In this document: in pieces, positions 1-9,008 of the stretch | How positions within the stretch are numbered: position 1 is the first letter of the stretch | Layout of the letters: every line of letters starts with the position of its first letter | Assembly (NCBI GenBank): GCA_965115815.1 | Contig: OZ220465.1 | Span: 868,001-932,000, forward strand | Source: VXPW01 sp965115815 | GTDB lineage: Bacteria; Pseudomonadota; Alphaproteobacteria; TMED109 | Reading direction: 5' to 3' | DNA: 64,000 nucleotides | Translations under genes and position numbers: made by a program | Notes under the pieces: model-generated | Database searches by the model: none | Seen by the model: only the letters and a program-made list of their open reading frames with translations | What the model was told of the DNA's origin: nothing

Positions 1-608
1 CTTCGGTTGGGACCCTGGGAGATCTTCAAGCTGTCCCGCCGATCGTGGCGGGGCCGTGTAGGGAAGGAGAAAACCGAAGCCTATGACGAACGGTTTGAAG
101 AAGTCGGATGGGGCCGTACGACCTGGGAAGGCGACGAACCAGGGAGCGTCCGCTCCTGCGGAGTGGCTGGAGGAAAGGGCCCCAACCAAGGGGAATTCGG
201 GACGCCAAAGCACGCGCCGAACGCAGTGTCGGGCACGCGTGCCACAGGCGGCGGACCGGATCCGGAAAGCTGTAGAGAGGAACCCGAAGGAGCGTCGTAC
301 TGCACTCTTTCACCACATCACGCCGGAGGTGCTCCGGTCGGCCTGGTTCGGCCTGAAGAAGGAAGCCGCGGCCGGAGTCGACGGCGTGACGTGGGAAGCC
401 TATGGCGAAGGTCTGGACGAGCGTTGGCTCGACGTGCACTCGCGCCTGCATCGTGGAGGAGCGTACCGGGCGTCGCCGGTTCGGCGGGTGGAGATACCCA
501 AGCCGGACGGCGGGACACGACCGCTCGGGATGGCTGCACTGGAGGACAAGATCGTCCAGAAGGCAGTTCGGAACCTGTCAACGCCGTTGAGACAGCAAGG
601 GTTGTCAT

Positions 609-1610
609 TTACTGAGCATCTCCCACGGTAGGGGTGGCCTTCGGCGGGTTGATCCAGACCGTTTCGGGGAGCGCCCGCGGTTTCGGTTTCCCCTGGACGA
701 ACCGTTCCGGGTGCCGGCCCCAAGCTTGGCTCAAGGTGCGCCGGCGTTGCTCAATCCGCTGCCGGGCGCGGCCGTGGTGGACATCGTCAGGGGTGAGCAT
801 CGCGAGGCCCGCATGGTGATGCTCCGTGTGGTACCAGGGGAAGAAGGATCGACCGAAGTCGATGGCAGCGGGCAGGTCCGGGAAGCGCCCGGGGAACCCG
901 GGGTGGTACTTCAAGGTCTTGAACTGTGCCTCCGAGAAGGGGTGGTCGTCGCTGACCTTGGGGCGGCTGAGCGAACGGGTGATACCGAGCTGGGCGAGGA
1001 GTTGCGCGGTGCACGGGCGGGTCATGGGGGCGCCGCGGTCCGAGTGCAGGGTCCGCACCCGGGGCTGGATCCCCTGCTTGAGACACGACTCCTCGATCAG
1101 CCGGCTGGCCAGGGCCGCGCTCTCGCGTTCGGCGACCCTCCATCCCACCACGTAGCGGCGGAAGAGATCAAGCAGCACGTAGAGGTAGAAGGAAGACCCG
1201 GTCTTCGGCCCGAGCAGCCGTGTGATGTCCCAGGACCCGACCCGGTTCGGAGCGCGGGCGACGAGTTCGGGCTTGGCATAGCGTGGGTGGGTGAGCGGGT
1301 TGCGCCGTTCCCGCACCGGCTGCCGGGCAGAGAGGATGCGGTACCTCGTGCGCTCCGAGCCCAGGTACCGTCCTTCGTCGAGCCTCGTAGCCACGACCTC
1401 GGCCGGGGAACGATCGACGAAACGCGGGGAGGTGAGCAGGTCGAGGACCTGCTCCCGCTCCCCCTCGCTCCGGGCCCGGGCGGGCGTCGTACGGGGCTGC
1501 TGATGCCCGGGAGCGGGCCTCCGGCGGCGGTAGAACGTGGCCCGGGACACCCCCAGCGCCCGACAGGCCGGCGCAATGCCGACCTGTCGAGCGAGTGAAG
1601 TGGCGGCCAT
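609..1610 (-). CDS. IS3-family transposase OrfB
   Basis: Integrase-core (DDE) half of an IS3 transposase, 333 residues if the ATG at 1610 (MAATSLARQVG) is used. An N-terminal HTH_21-like part with RALGVSRATFYRRR is followed by the DDE core: WDIT (first Asp), HSDRGAPM (second Asp) and SEAQFKTLKY (Glu). The frame stays open upstream of 1610, where it overlaps orfA, which is the usual arrangement for programmed -1 frameshifting into an OrfAB fusion. The C-terminus INPPKATPTVGDAQ recurs in the relic at about 22,515, showing a related element. No internal stop is seen, so it may be functional. Confidence 0.85.
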   Translation of the reverse strand: MAATSLARQVGIAPACRALGVSRATFYRRRRPAPGHQQPRTTPARARSEGEREQVLDLLTSPRFVDRSPAEVVATRLDEGRYLGSERTRYRILSARQPVRERRNPLTHPRYAKPELVARAPNRVGSWDITRLLGPKTGSSFYLYVLLDLFRRYVVGWRVAERESAALASRLIEESCLKQGIQPRVRTLHSDRGAPMTRPCTAQLLAQLGITRSLSRPKVSDDHPFSEAQFKTLKYHPGFPGRFPDLPAAIDFGRSFFPWYHTEHHHAGLAMLTPDDVHHGRARQRIEQRRRTLSQAWGRHPERFVQGKPKPRALPETVWINPPKATPTVGDAQ

Positions 1611-2089
1611 CCGCAGTCCTTCCCGTCGCGGAGGCTGAATCCCAGCAGCCCGGCAACGTTTCCCTGAACTTCGAGAATCGTATGGGCCGTGGCCAGCTCC
1701 TTCTCCAGCCGCGCCACTTGGGCCTCGAGCCGGCGAACCTGGGCGCCGAGGGGGTGGGACGGCGCCGACTTGGGACCGCGCTTGCGTGGCGCCAAGCCCT
1801 GCAACGCTCCCCGGCGGCGGGCCTTGCGCCACGTCGACAGATGCGAGCTGTACAGCCCCTCGCGACGCAGCAGGCGGCCGATCTCGCCCGGCTCGCGACA
1901 GCGGTCCGCTTCCTCGACGATCCGCAGTCGATACTCGGCCGAGAACCGACGGCGGGTCGGCTGGGCGAGAACCTCCGGGTCCGGAGCACGCCGAGCCGGC
2001 GGGGTCTCGGCCCTGGGGGGCGCGCCCCCCAGGGCCGGCGTGGCGAGGGGGTACACCCCCCTGCCCACATTCGGGTCTGCCTTCATCAT
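1097..2089 (-). CDS. IS3-family OrfA (first ~160 residues; frame runs on over orfB)
   Basis: DNA-binding half of the IS3 transposase. From ATG 2089 the protein has the OrfA pattern RRRFSAEYRLRIVEEADRCR, then REPGEIGRLLRREGLYSSHLS (helix-turn-helix), and a leucine-rich coiled coil around RRLEAQVARLEKELATAHTI, ending near LEVQGNVAGLLG at about 1620. The frame then has no stop until 1097, but past about 1600 it is only the wrong frame of orfB. Either the native stop has been lost or the product is normally made through frameshifting. Confidence 0.7.
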   Translation of the reverse strand: MMKADPNVGRGVYPLATPALGGAPPRAETPPARRAPDPEVLAQPTRRRFSAEYRLRIVEEADRCREPGEIGRLLRREGLYSSHLSTWRKARRRGALQGLAPRKRGPKSAPSHPLGAQVRRLEAQVARLEKELATAHTILEVQGNVAGLLGFSLRDGKDCGWPPLHSLDRSALRRPVGRWGCPGPRSTAAGGPLPGISSPVRRPPGPGARGSGSRSSTCSPPRVSSIVPRPRSWLRGSTKDGTWARSARGTASSLPGSRCGNGATRSPTHAMPSPNSSPALRTGSGPGTSHGCSGRRPGLPSTSTCCLISSAATWWDGGSPNARARPWPAG

Positions 2090-3231
2090 GGTTCCTCTCT
2101 GCCGCCCTCTAATTCCCAGGGTAGTCGGTGTCTCAGCGATGTTGGCAGAGAGGGGTTGTGGATGGGATCCTGACACCGATCTTTGAGGTGGAGTTCCGGG
2201 GCTTCAGCTACGGGTTCCGACCGGGCCGAGGGGCGCAGGACGCTCTCGACGCCCTGGCGTTCGGGATCGAGCGGCGCAAGGTCAACGGGATGGTCGATGC
2301 AGACATCCGGGCATGCTTCGACACCATCCCGAGGGATGGGTTGGTCAAGTTCCTGGAGCACCGCATGGGCGACAGGCGGGTGCTCCGCCTGATCCACAAA
2401 TGGCGGAACGCTGGCGTCATGACCGGCGGATCATGGAGCGACACCGGGGTGGGCTCGCCGCAGGGTGCGATGGTCAGCCCCTGCTTGGCGAACGTGTTTC
2501 TGCACTACGGGTTGGATCTGTGGTTTCACAAGGCATGGCGTCCGAAGGTTCCGGGCGGTCAAGCGATCATGGTCCGCTATGCGGACGATATCGTGGTCGG
2601 GTTTCAGTACAAGCGGGATGCGGAGCACTACCTTCGCGACGTCCGGGAGAGGCTGGAGCGCTTTGGGCTCGGTCTCCACCCGGACAAAACCCGTCGGGTC
2701 GAGTTCGGCTGGTTCGCCACGGCGAACCGCCGGAAGCGCGGGGCGGGCAAGCCGGAGATGTTCGACTTCCTGGGCTTCAGGCACTTCTGCGCGAAGACCC
2801 GGGCCGGACACTTCAGGCTTGGGCGCAAGCCGATCGCAAAACGGGTCACAAGGACCTTGGCGCGCATCGGGGTGGTGCTTCGCAAACGATGGCAGTACGA
2901 CCTATGGGAGGTCGGCAAGTGGCGAGGGCGGGTCGGTCAAGGCGGGCTCAACGACTACGCCGTCCCGGGAGCGACCCGGTGGCTGCGCACGTTCCGCCAA
3001 AGGCTGCAACGCCTATGGATGCGGGCGATACGCCGCCGCTCCCAGCGCCACCGTTTCGACTGGAAGCGGCTGGAGCGCATGACCAAAATTCTTTGGCCGC
3101 GCGCAACCATCCGCCACCCATGGCCGGACCAGCGGTTTGCCGTCAAGCACTCGAGGTAGGAGCCGGATGGATTAGCGTCCAAGTCCGGATCTGTGCGGGG
3201 GGTGCGCAGTACTGCGCATTCCTACCGTAAC

Positions 3232-3962
3232 GTGTGCTAGGCGAACTGGCAGAAGACAGGGGGTGAAAGTCCCCTGGAACGAAGGAGGAACCAAACCGCG
3301 TTTCTTCGCGAGCCGTGCGTCGGTTCCCGTGAGGGGGCAGGCGAAGCGTCGGCAGCGGCGCGGATGGGTGGGGCGAATGAGCACCGAAAAGACGAGGATC
3401 CGGGGTGCCGAGGTTTTCCGATCGGCCGAAGGCACCATCGCAGGCATCGATTGGGTGAGATGCCGGCGCGCCCCGCGGTGTCCGAGAACCCATACACGTC
3501 CGTACGTCTTCGGTTGGGACCCTGGGAGATCTTCAAGCGGTCCCGCCGATCGTGGCGGGACCGCGTAGGGAAGGAGAAAACCGAAGCCTAGGACGAACGG
3601 CTTGAAGAAGTCGGATGGGGCCGTACGACCTGGGAAGGCGACGAACCAGGGAGCGTCAGCTCCTGCGGAGTGGCTGGAGGAAAGGGCCCCAACCAAGGGG
3701 AATTCGGGACGCCAAAGCACGCGCCGAACGCAGTGTCGGGCAAGCGTGCCTCAGGCGGCGGACCGGATCCGGAAAGCCGCAGAGGTTCGACCGGAAGCGA
3801 CGGGAGCGCAGGACCGAGAGTTCTGGGTCGCGCGCAATCCTCCGCCGCCCATGGCCGGATCCGCGGTTTGCCGTCAAGCACCCGAGGTAGGAGCCGGATG
3901 GATGAACGTCCATGTCCGGATCTGTGCGGGGGGTGCGCAGTACTGCGCATTCCTACCGTAAC
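3232..3962 (+). mobile_element. Group II intron B, ORF-less deletion form, directly abutting intron A
   Basis: 731-bp intron that starts GTGTGCTAGG at 3232, straight after the last base of intron A, and ends CTACCGTAAC at 3962. From 3508 it repeats the first ~270 bases of the window almost base for base. It then jumps, at about 3783, from the start of the RT gene (ADRIRKA) to its last ~35 codons, so nearly all of the maturase is deleted. Domain V (about 3891-3922) and domain VI are kept. It therefore resembles a trans-mobilised, maturase-less intron. The nominal RT start codon is also lost (GCCTAGGACG in place of GCCTATGACG). Confidence 0.85.
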
Positions 3963-3991
3963 TGGGGGGAGGGGCTCGGCAACGACCCCTC

Positions 3992-5568
3992 CTACCCGGC
4001 GCCTCGGCACCATGCGGTTGCGTGGAGCATGGTGCGGAACCATCCGGACACCTTGATCTTGACCTTGGTCATTCGGATCTTCGGTTCTCCGGCATGGTTG
4101 GTGAAGCGGACGTCGGGATCCTCCATGAAGCGGAGGACGGACGTCTCGTGTTTTACGAGACGTTCATGCAGGTTGTGCGCGTCGGACGTTGCGATGCGTC
4201 CCCGTGTTCCTTTCGTCCGCGGCGGGAGGTCGGGCAGCTCCTTGGCGCCTTGGGTGAGGAGGGTGCGGCAGCGCGTGCGCACGGCCCGGCGGTCGGTCTC
4301 GTTCAAGGCCTTGGATGCGCTCTGGTGGACCCTGTGGCAGATCTCGCGCAGCCGGCTCTTCATCCATCGCGCCCAGCGGTAGCCGTGGGACTCGACGACG
4401 AAGGCCAGTTCGCGCAGCAGGTGGCTGCCGCACCGCGGGTGGCGGCACTGCTCGTAGCCCCTGTACGCAGCCCAGCAGTCGTGGACCCGGATGCCCTGGT
4501 AGCGCGGGAGGATGCCGATCTCTTCGATCGCCTCCCGACCGCGCGTGCGGTGCGGGAACTTCACGGTCAGGGTGCCGTCGGTGACGACAGGGAGCCATGG
4601 GGTCTTGCCGGCGACCCGGATCCGGTCTCGTCGACCTGCACGGCCGGGCGTGGCAGGAGAGGGGCCACGGCGACCTCCTCCCAGGATGCGAGCGCATCCT
4701 GAAAGCGCCGGACCTGGCCGAGGCAGGTCGCCTCGGAGAGCTGGATGCCGGAGATCGCGTGCACGAGCGAGACAGCACGGCGCAGGGACCGCATCTGGGC
4801 GACCAGCAGGTTGAGGACCAAGGCCTGGATGCGGACACCGTACTGCACGGGACCCGGCATGAGGTCTGGGAACCGGCCCTGGGTCCGGGCCCGGCACTTC
4901 GGGCCTTCCTGGATCTCGGCGTCGACGCGGCGCTCAACGACTTCGAACCCGAGGTCGTAGAGGACGCGGCGCTCCCGATCGACGGGGTCGACGTCGTCGA
5001 GGTCGGCGCCGCAAGCGTCGCAGGCATCGACGGTGATCGTCTCTTGGATGGGGGTCGTGCGCCGGGGGCCGCCTGTCTGCGGGTTCGGCTTCGGGCCCTT
5101 GCCGTGGCTCCCGGTGCGCCGCGCGCTCTCGTCCTGGTCCGTCCGGGACGGCGGCAGACCGGAGTTCCGGCTCGTCGTGCGCGTGGTCTTCTCCATGAGC
5201 ACGGCCAGCAGCAGCTGTAGCAGCATCCGCAGGCCGCGGACGAGCGCCTCGCACTCCGGGGGGACCGTGCCTTGCGTGCGGAGATCCTGGAACCGCTTCC
5301 GGAAGACGTCGACCTCCGGGCGCAGGGATGTGCCGGCGACGCTCGTCCTCCCGATGCCTCCACCCCCCGGACTGTCGCCCGCACGGCGAACCGCTCGCCT
5401 TCGGGCATCGTCCGGTAGCGTCGCGCCCCGCTCTCTGCGAGGCGCGGGAGGCGCGGGCGGTCGATCGAGTTCCGGCCCGCGCACGTGGGTCCGTGCGCCC
5501 GGCCCGAGGCGACGGTCGCGAGAACCTGCAGGGTGCAGCCCGGGTGACGTTCCACCGGGTACACTCAC
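3992..5568 (-). pseudogene. IS66-family transposase (TnpC-type), frameshifted
   Basis: DDE transposase of IS66. The N-terminal half (downstream of about 5350) has the leucine-zipper-like start ending EKTTRTTSRNSGLPPS, then a zinc-finger-like CDACGADL and QVDETG (first Asp) near 4620. At about 4615-4630 the frame shifts; the second half reads RVAGKTPWLPVVTDGTL, HDCWAAYRGYEQC, the HLLRELAFV block and the C-terminal RFTNHAGEPKIRMTKVKIK that matches the normal Asn/Glu motif RFTNNxAERDLRMxKVK with changes. Because of the frameshift and the altered Glu motif it is probably inactive. No TnpA/TnpB companion is present. Confidence 0.8.
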
Positions 5569-5779
5569 AGCGGAAGGGGTCGATCGCCCGGCGAGGGAGG
5601 TCGAGGCCGAGGTAGCGCCGCGCCGGTGGCGGGCGCGTCAGGATCGCGCCGCCCCCAAGGAACGCCTCCAGGTACACGTCCTGCGGCGGCCGGGCCGCGA
5701 CGATCGCCGGGCTCCGACCCGTCGTCGCCTTCGATCCATACCCTGCCGCCATCCACATCTCCGACGCGGTCCGCCTCAA
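5565..5779 (-). pseudogene. D12-class DNA adenine methylase, N-terminal fragment
   Basis: Start of a phage-type N6-adenine DNA methyltransferase. The 70-odd residues contain RPPQDVYLEAFLGGGAILTR, the S-adenosylmethionine-binding motif I of this class (usual form PPHDTYIEAFLGGGAI), then PPARRYLGLDLPRRAID, the usual IGxDLDxxAL block. The catalytic DPPY motif and the rest are missing because the IS66 element follows directly. It is therefore a remnant, perhaps of a prophage or of the restriction locus downstream. Confidence 0.6.
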
Positions 5780-5926
5780 TGGCCCATCTTGGAGAGGGCC
5801 CCTCCTACAACGTCAAGCGCAGATCTCCGGCGGAGGGGAACGGCAGCCCACGGAACCCGCTCCACCGGACCGCACGGCGGACCCGCGACGTCCCGCGCGG
5901 GGTTGCCCGGTCGCGTTGCGGACCCC

Positions 5927-6103
5927 TTCCCACAAAGCCGGAACGGGGATCGGCAGCCGAAGATCGATCCGCTTCTTGTCAGCCGGACCCCGCACCTCCG
6001 GTCCTCGGCCGCGAGCGAGTGAAAGGGGCACGGAACAATGCCGGATACGAACCCGTCAGGAAAAACGATTCGTCATCAGTAGGGGGGGGGGGAGTAAATA
6101 CCA
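5927..6103. repeat. MITE-1 copy A (left end variant)
   Basis: Same core as copies B, C, D and E (CGATCCGCTTCTTGTCAGCC ... AACCCGTCAGGAAAAACGAT) and the same right inverted repeat, here slightly decayed (an expanded G run and GTAAATAC instead of GTAGATAC). The left inverted repeat is replaced by CCCACAAAGCCGGAACGGGG, a variant shared with copy D. It forms the left edge of the hsdS / ImmA / PIN segment. Confidence 0.7.
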
Positions 6104-6139
6104 GGAATCGGGAAATACTGTGAAGCACAGATCGGAAGA

Positions 6140-6744
6140 ATGCTTCAGAACGACCCATCCTCTGACAGAGATCAGTTGAAGCCTTATCTCCGGGCGATCA
6201 ATATCGGAAAGCAAGGGTTGGATCTCAGTCATGAATTCAGCATGTGGATACGTCCTCAAGAGGCCCATCTTTTCGTCTCAGGAAAGGAGATATTCTTGTA
6301 AGCGAAGATGGCAATGCAGGTCGCTCGGAAATCTTTGATGCCGATGGCGAGTACTACTTCCAGAATGCGATTAATCGTGTCCGTCCCAACTGTCGCGGGA
6401 AGATAGAACCTGGATTCATTTATTACTGGTTCAAATTTCTCAAAGTGTCAGGCTATGTTTCGATGATCTGCAACGTAGCCACGATACCGCACTTCACGGC
6501 TGAAAAGATGAAGGCGGCTCCATTGGCCTTGCCACCACTCGCCACGCAACGTAGGGTCGCGCGGTTTCTGGATGAGAGGACGGCGCGGGTCGACGGGTTG
6601 ATCGAGAAACTGGTGGGTTGCGATACGCGCCCCAGTGCACCGAACAATCCCCCCAATTCCAAGAGCCTTTTGGGCTTACTCATGGAGTATCGTTCGGCGT
6701 TGATCACAGCAACCGTTACAGGCCAGCTCGCGGACCTACAATGA
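6140..6744 (+). pseudogene. hsdS: Type I restriction specificity subunit (HsdS), C-terminal part, frameshifted
   Basis: Remnant of the DNA-recognition subunit. From ATG 6140 one frame reads PYLRAINIGKQGLDLSHEF (start of a target recognition domain) and meets a stop near 6301. The next frame, from about 6285, reads RLRKGDILVSEDGNAGRSEI, then the typical end of a recognition domain, LALPPLATQRRVARFLDERT, followed by a conserved helix and MEYRSALITATVTGQL, the normal end of HsdS. Only one recognition domain remains and hsdM is absent. This stretch is less GC-rich than its surroundings, suggesting separate origin. Confidence 0.82.
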
Positions 6745-6844
6745 CACCCGACGTCTCGACATATGTGATGGTACCGGTCAGTCTTGATCATTCGACCTGC
6801 TCGCTCATTCGTTCGGGAACGGGTTTGATGGACAACTCCATGAG

Positions 6845-8017
6845 ATGCGATGTTCCAACATGACTCGGGTGGCCGTCAGCCCGGAGGTGCTTTGTTGGGC
6901 TCGGGAGCGTGCCGGGCTCAGCTTGGCCGACCTTGAAGACAGGTTCCCGAGGTTGGCCGAGTGGGAAAATGCGTCCATCCGGCCCACGATGTGCCAGTTG
7001 CAGGACTTCGCCAAAAAGACGCGGGTCCCGTTCGGATTTCTTTTCCTGCCGGAACCGCCGACGATGGAGTTGCCATTCGCGGATTTCCGCACGGTCGAAA
7101 ACCAACGCCCCGAAGGCATCAGCCCGGAGCTGCTGGACACCGTTCACCTCATGCGGCGGCGGCAGGCCTGGCTGCGGGAAGAGCGGCTGGAAGCGGAAGC
7201 ATCGCCGGTGGGCTTCGTCGGCACCGCGTCGCTGTCAGACACCCCGTCGGCCATCGGCCGGGAAATGCGGCGCGTGCTCGGTCTGGTTGACGGTTGGGCA
7301 AAGCGGGTGCCCAACTGGACGGCAGCCGTCGGCGAACTACGCAAAACCATCGAAGCAGTCGGCGTCATGGCGGTCCTCAACGGCGTTGTCGGCAACAACG
7401 CTCATCGCAAGCTGGATGTGAACGAGTTTCGCGGCTTTGCCCTGAGCGACCCCCATGCCCCGCTGATCTTCGTCAACGGGGCTGACGCCAAGTCCGCCCA
7501 GATGTTCACCCTCGCGCATGAATTGGCGCATTTGTGGCTGGGCGATGCGGGCGAGGGCTTGTCCGGCTTCAAGGGGCTGCAACCAGGCAATGGGGCGGTA
7601 GAGCGATTTTGCAACCGGGCGGCGGCCGAGTTCCTCGTACCTGCCGCCGGGATTCAGGCCGCCTGGGCCGGGGTTGCCGGTAGCGAAGCCCCGTTGGAGA
7701 GTCTGGCCAGGCACTTCAAGGTCAGCCCGGTGGTGGTCGGGCGCCGGGCAATGGATCTGGGCTTGATGGAGCGAGACGAGTTTCTCAGGTTCTACGACGA
7801 CTACACCCGGAGCGAACACCGAAGAGGGCAAACGGGAACCGGTAGCGGAGATTTCTACAATAACCAGAATAGCCGCGTGGGCCGCTTGTTTGCTTCTCGC
7901 CTGATCCGGGCGGCCAAGGAGGGGCGCGTCGGCTTCAAGGAAGCCTACGAACTGACCGGGCTGCATGCTGGCACGTTCCAGAGATATGCCCGCAAACTCG
8001 AAATCACGCTACCGTGA
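6845..8017 (+). CDS. XRE / ImmA-IrrE family protein (putative antitoxin-protease)
   Basis: 390 residues: an N-terminal XRE-like helix-turn-helix (LCWARERAGLSLADLEDRFP) and a C-terminal M78 zinc metallopeptidase domain with HELAH at residues 225-229. A second ATG at residue 6 (6860) starts the conserved part. Proteins of this kind (COG2856) sit beside PIN-type toxins and are found inside type I restriction loci between hsdS and hsdR, as here. The downstream gene starts at 8014 in a GTGA overlap, so the two are translated together. The frame is intact although the genes around it are broken. Role as antitoxin/regulator is inferred. Confidence 0.85.
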   Translation: MRCSNMTRVAVSPEVLCWARERAGLSLADLEDRFPRLAEWENASIRPTMCQLQDFAKKTRVPFGFLFLPEPPTMELPFADFRTVENQRPEGISPELLDTVHLMRRRQAWLREERLEAEASPVGFVGTASLSDTPSAIGREMRRVLGLVDGWAKRVPNWTAAVGELRKTIEAVGVMAVLNGVVGNNAHRKLDVNEFRGFALSDPHAPLIFVNGADAKSAQMFTLAHELAHLWLGDAGEGLSGFKGLQPGNGAVERFCNRAAAEFLVPAAGIQAAWAGVAGSEAPLESLARHFKVSPVVVGRRAMDLGLMERDEFLRFYDDYTRSEHRRGQTGTGSGDFYNNQNSRVGRLFASRLIRAAKEGRVGFKEAYELTGLHAGTFQRYARKLEITLP

Positions 8018-8538
8018 GTTCGTCGCCCGACTACCTCATCGATTCCGATGTGCTGATCACAGCGAAGAATCGATACTATGCGTTTCCGATTTGTCCGGGG
8101 TTCTGGGACAGCCTCCTGCACGGCCATTCGCTCGGGCACATTCACAGCATTGATCGAGTCAGGCAGGAATTGCTTCTCGGACGCAGCGACGATGATTTGG
8201 TGCGGTGGGTTGGTCAGTCCGTACCGGAAGGCTTTTTTCTCAGCAGCGATGCCGGAGCAGTCATCGCTGCATTTACCCGGGTCATGCTCTGGGTGACGCG
8301 CCACGCGCAGTATTACGACGAGGCCAAGGCCAAGTTCGCCAGCGGCGCGGATGGCTGGCTGGTCGCTCACGGCATGGCGGGCGGGAAGACCGTTGTTACC
8401 AATGAGCAGCCACGCCCGGAGTCGCGCAACCAGATCAAGTTGCCCGATGTCTGCAATGCCTTCTCCATCGATTTCGAGGACACTTTCGCCATGCTGCATG
8501 CACTTGGCGTCCAATATCGCTTTTCGCCAGGTTTGTGA
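8014..8538 (+). CDS. DUF4411 PIN-like protein (putative toxin ribonuclease)
   Basis: 174 residues, GTG start overlapping the stop of the ImmA-like gene. It begins with YLIDSDVLITAKNRYY, the form typical of PIN-type nucleases with early acidic residues, and later has GADGWLVAHGMAGGKTVVTNE, where further acidic residues and a conserved Thr-Asn-Glu occur, as in the DUF4411 family. Such genes pair with COG2856 proteins as toxin-antitoxin modules. Its end lies 9 bases before MITE-1 copy B; removing that element would put the hsdR ATG directly behind the stop (TGAACGATG). Confidence 0.82.
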   Translation: MSSSPDYLIDSDVLITAKNRYYAFPICPGFWDSLLHGHSLGHIHSIDRVRQELLLGRSDDDLVRWVGQSVPEGFFLSSDAGAVIAAFTRVMLWVTRHAQYYDEAKAKFASGADGWLVAHGMAGGKTVVTNEQPRPESRNQIKLPDVCNAFSIDFEDTFAMLHALGVQYRFSPGL

Positions 8539-8547
8539 ACGATGCCC

Positions 8548-8712
8548 GTATCTACTCACCCCCCTACTGATGACGAATCGTTTTTCCTGACGGGTTCGGA
8601 TCCGGCATTTTCCCTTGCCCCTTTAACTCGCTCGCGGCCGATGACCGGAGGTGCGTGTTCTGGCTGACAAGAAGCGGATCGATCTTCGTCATCAGTAGGG
8701 GTGAGTAGATAC
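8548..8712. repeat. MITE-1 copy B with 8-bp target duplication
   Basis: 165 bp with terminal inverted repeats of about 30 bp starting GTATCTACTCACCCCCCTAC and ending GTGAGTAGATAC. It is flanked on both sides by CGATGCCC, an exact 8-bp target duplication. It is inverted relative to copies A, C, D and E. The insertion sits between the PIN gene and the hsdR start and splits what was a tightly packed operon. No ORF inside. Confidence 0.9.
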
Positions 8713-8714
8713 CG

Positions 8715-8837
8715 ATGCCCGCGCATACCGAACGTGATTGCGAGAGGGCGATCGAGGCTGGGCTGATCGGCGCGGGCTGCCCATTAGTCACAAAAGCTGT
8801 CATTACAGCATCTAATGCCTGCCCGGAAAATCCCTAA
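8715..8837 (+). pseudogene. hsdR: Type I restriction subunit R (HsdR), N-terminal fragment
   Basis: 40-residue remnant starting MPAHTERDCERAIEAGLIGA, which matches the usual HsdR start (TERDFExAIExALI). It ends at a stop at 8835-8837. The opposite end of an HsdR gene lies in the same orientation at 21,278-21,474. The ~900 codons between are gone and replaced by stacked transposons, so restriction activity is lost. Confidence 0.65.
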
Positions 8838-9008
8838 GATTCGGATTACATGAATGAAAGCTCAATATTGACAGAGCGAAGATTCTTCGAATCCAGCCTG
8901 ATTTCAGCGGAATATGTCGTCATATGCCATCAAAGAAGGAATCTTCGGTTCCCCAGATTCCAAATACGGTTGCATATACAATGTGTTGTGATTTTCCGTG
9001 CAGACACC

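Larger units (their letters stand above)
576..2147 (-). mobile_element. IS3-family insertion sequence
   Basis: About 1.57 kb. The ends carry imperfect inverted repeats beginning TG as usual for IS3: TGTCAACGCCGTTGAGACA on the left and, reversed, TGCCAACATCGCTGAGACA on the right (4 mismatches). It lies inside the group II intron reverse transcriptase. It encodes orfA and orfB on the minus strand. No clear target duplication is visible next to these ends. Similar end sequences recur at 21,490-21,662 and 22,510-22,590, so the family has been active here more than once. Confidence 0.8.
83..3159 (+). pseudogene. Group II intron reverse transcriptase/maturase, interrupted by IS3
   Basis: Intron-encoded protein that would splice the intron RNA and copy it into new sites. 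The N-terminal piece (83 to about 573) ends with PKPDGGTRPLGMAALEDKIV, the usual RT finger region. The frame resumes at about 2148 with FSYGFRPGRGAQDALDALAF, then the catalytic YADD at about 2578, and a maturase domain with the typical end RHPWPDQRFAVKHSR. No HNH endonuclease domain follows, as in many bacterial introns of this type. The IS3 insertion falls exactly between the two conserved blocks, so the gene would be whole without it. Start ATG 83 follows a GGAG-like site in the intron leader. Confidence 0.88.
1..3231 (+). mobile_element. Group II intron A, 5' end outside window, split by an IS3 element
   Basis: Retrotransposing ribozyme. Comparison with intron B shows that the first ~276 bases lie upstream of the window. 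The body holds a reverse transcriptase gene, a domain V hairpin at about 3160-3192 (GAGCCGGA pairing with TCCGGATC, closed by a small UAGC loop) and a domain VI hairpin ending in CTACCGTAAC. The 3' boundary at 3231 is set by the GTGTG 5' consensus of intron B beginning at 3232 and by the matching CTACCGTAAC end of intron B. The IS3 element at 576-2147 has destroyed the encoded maturase, so self-mobility is unlikely; splicing in trans by another maturase is possible. Confidence 0.85.

Noticed and set aside
576..2147. Target duplication of the first IS3 element
   Set aside because: Flanks (GGAACC and GAGAGG) do not match at 3-5 bases; none is claimed.
83..3159. Diversity-generating retroelement
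   Set aside because: The reverse transcriptase has the maturase domain and lies in group II intron RNA with domains V and VI; no template/variable repeat pair is seen.
3966..3991. GGAGGGG/CCCCTCC hairpin after intron B as a terminator target of a group IIC intron
   Set aside because: Group IIC introns insert downstream of such hairpins, whereas this hairpin lies downstream of the intron; left unassigned.
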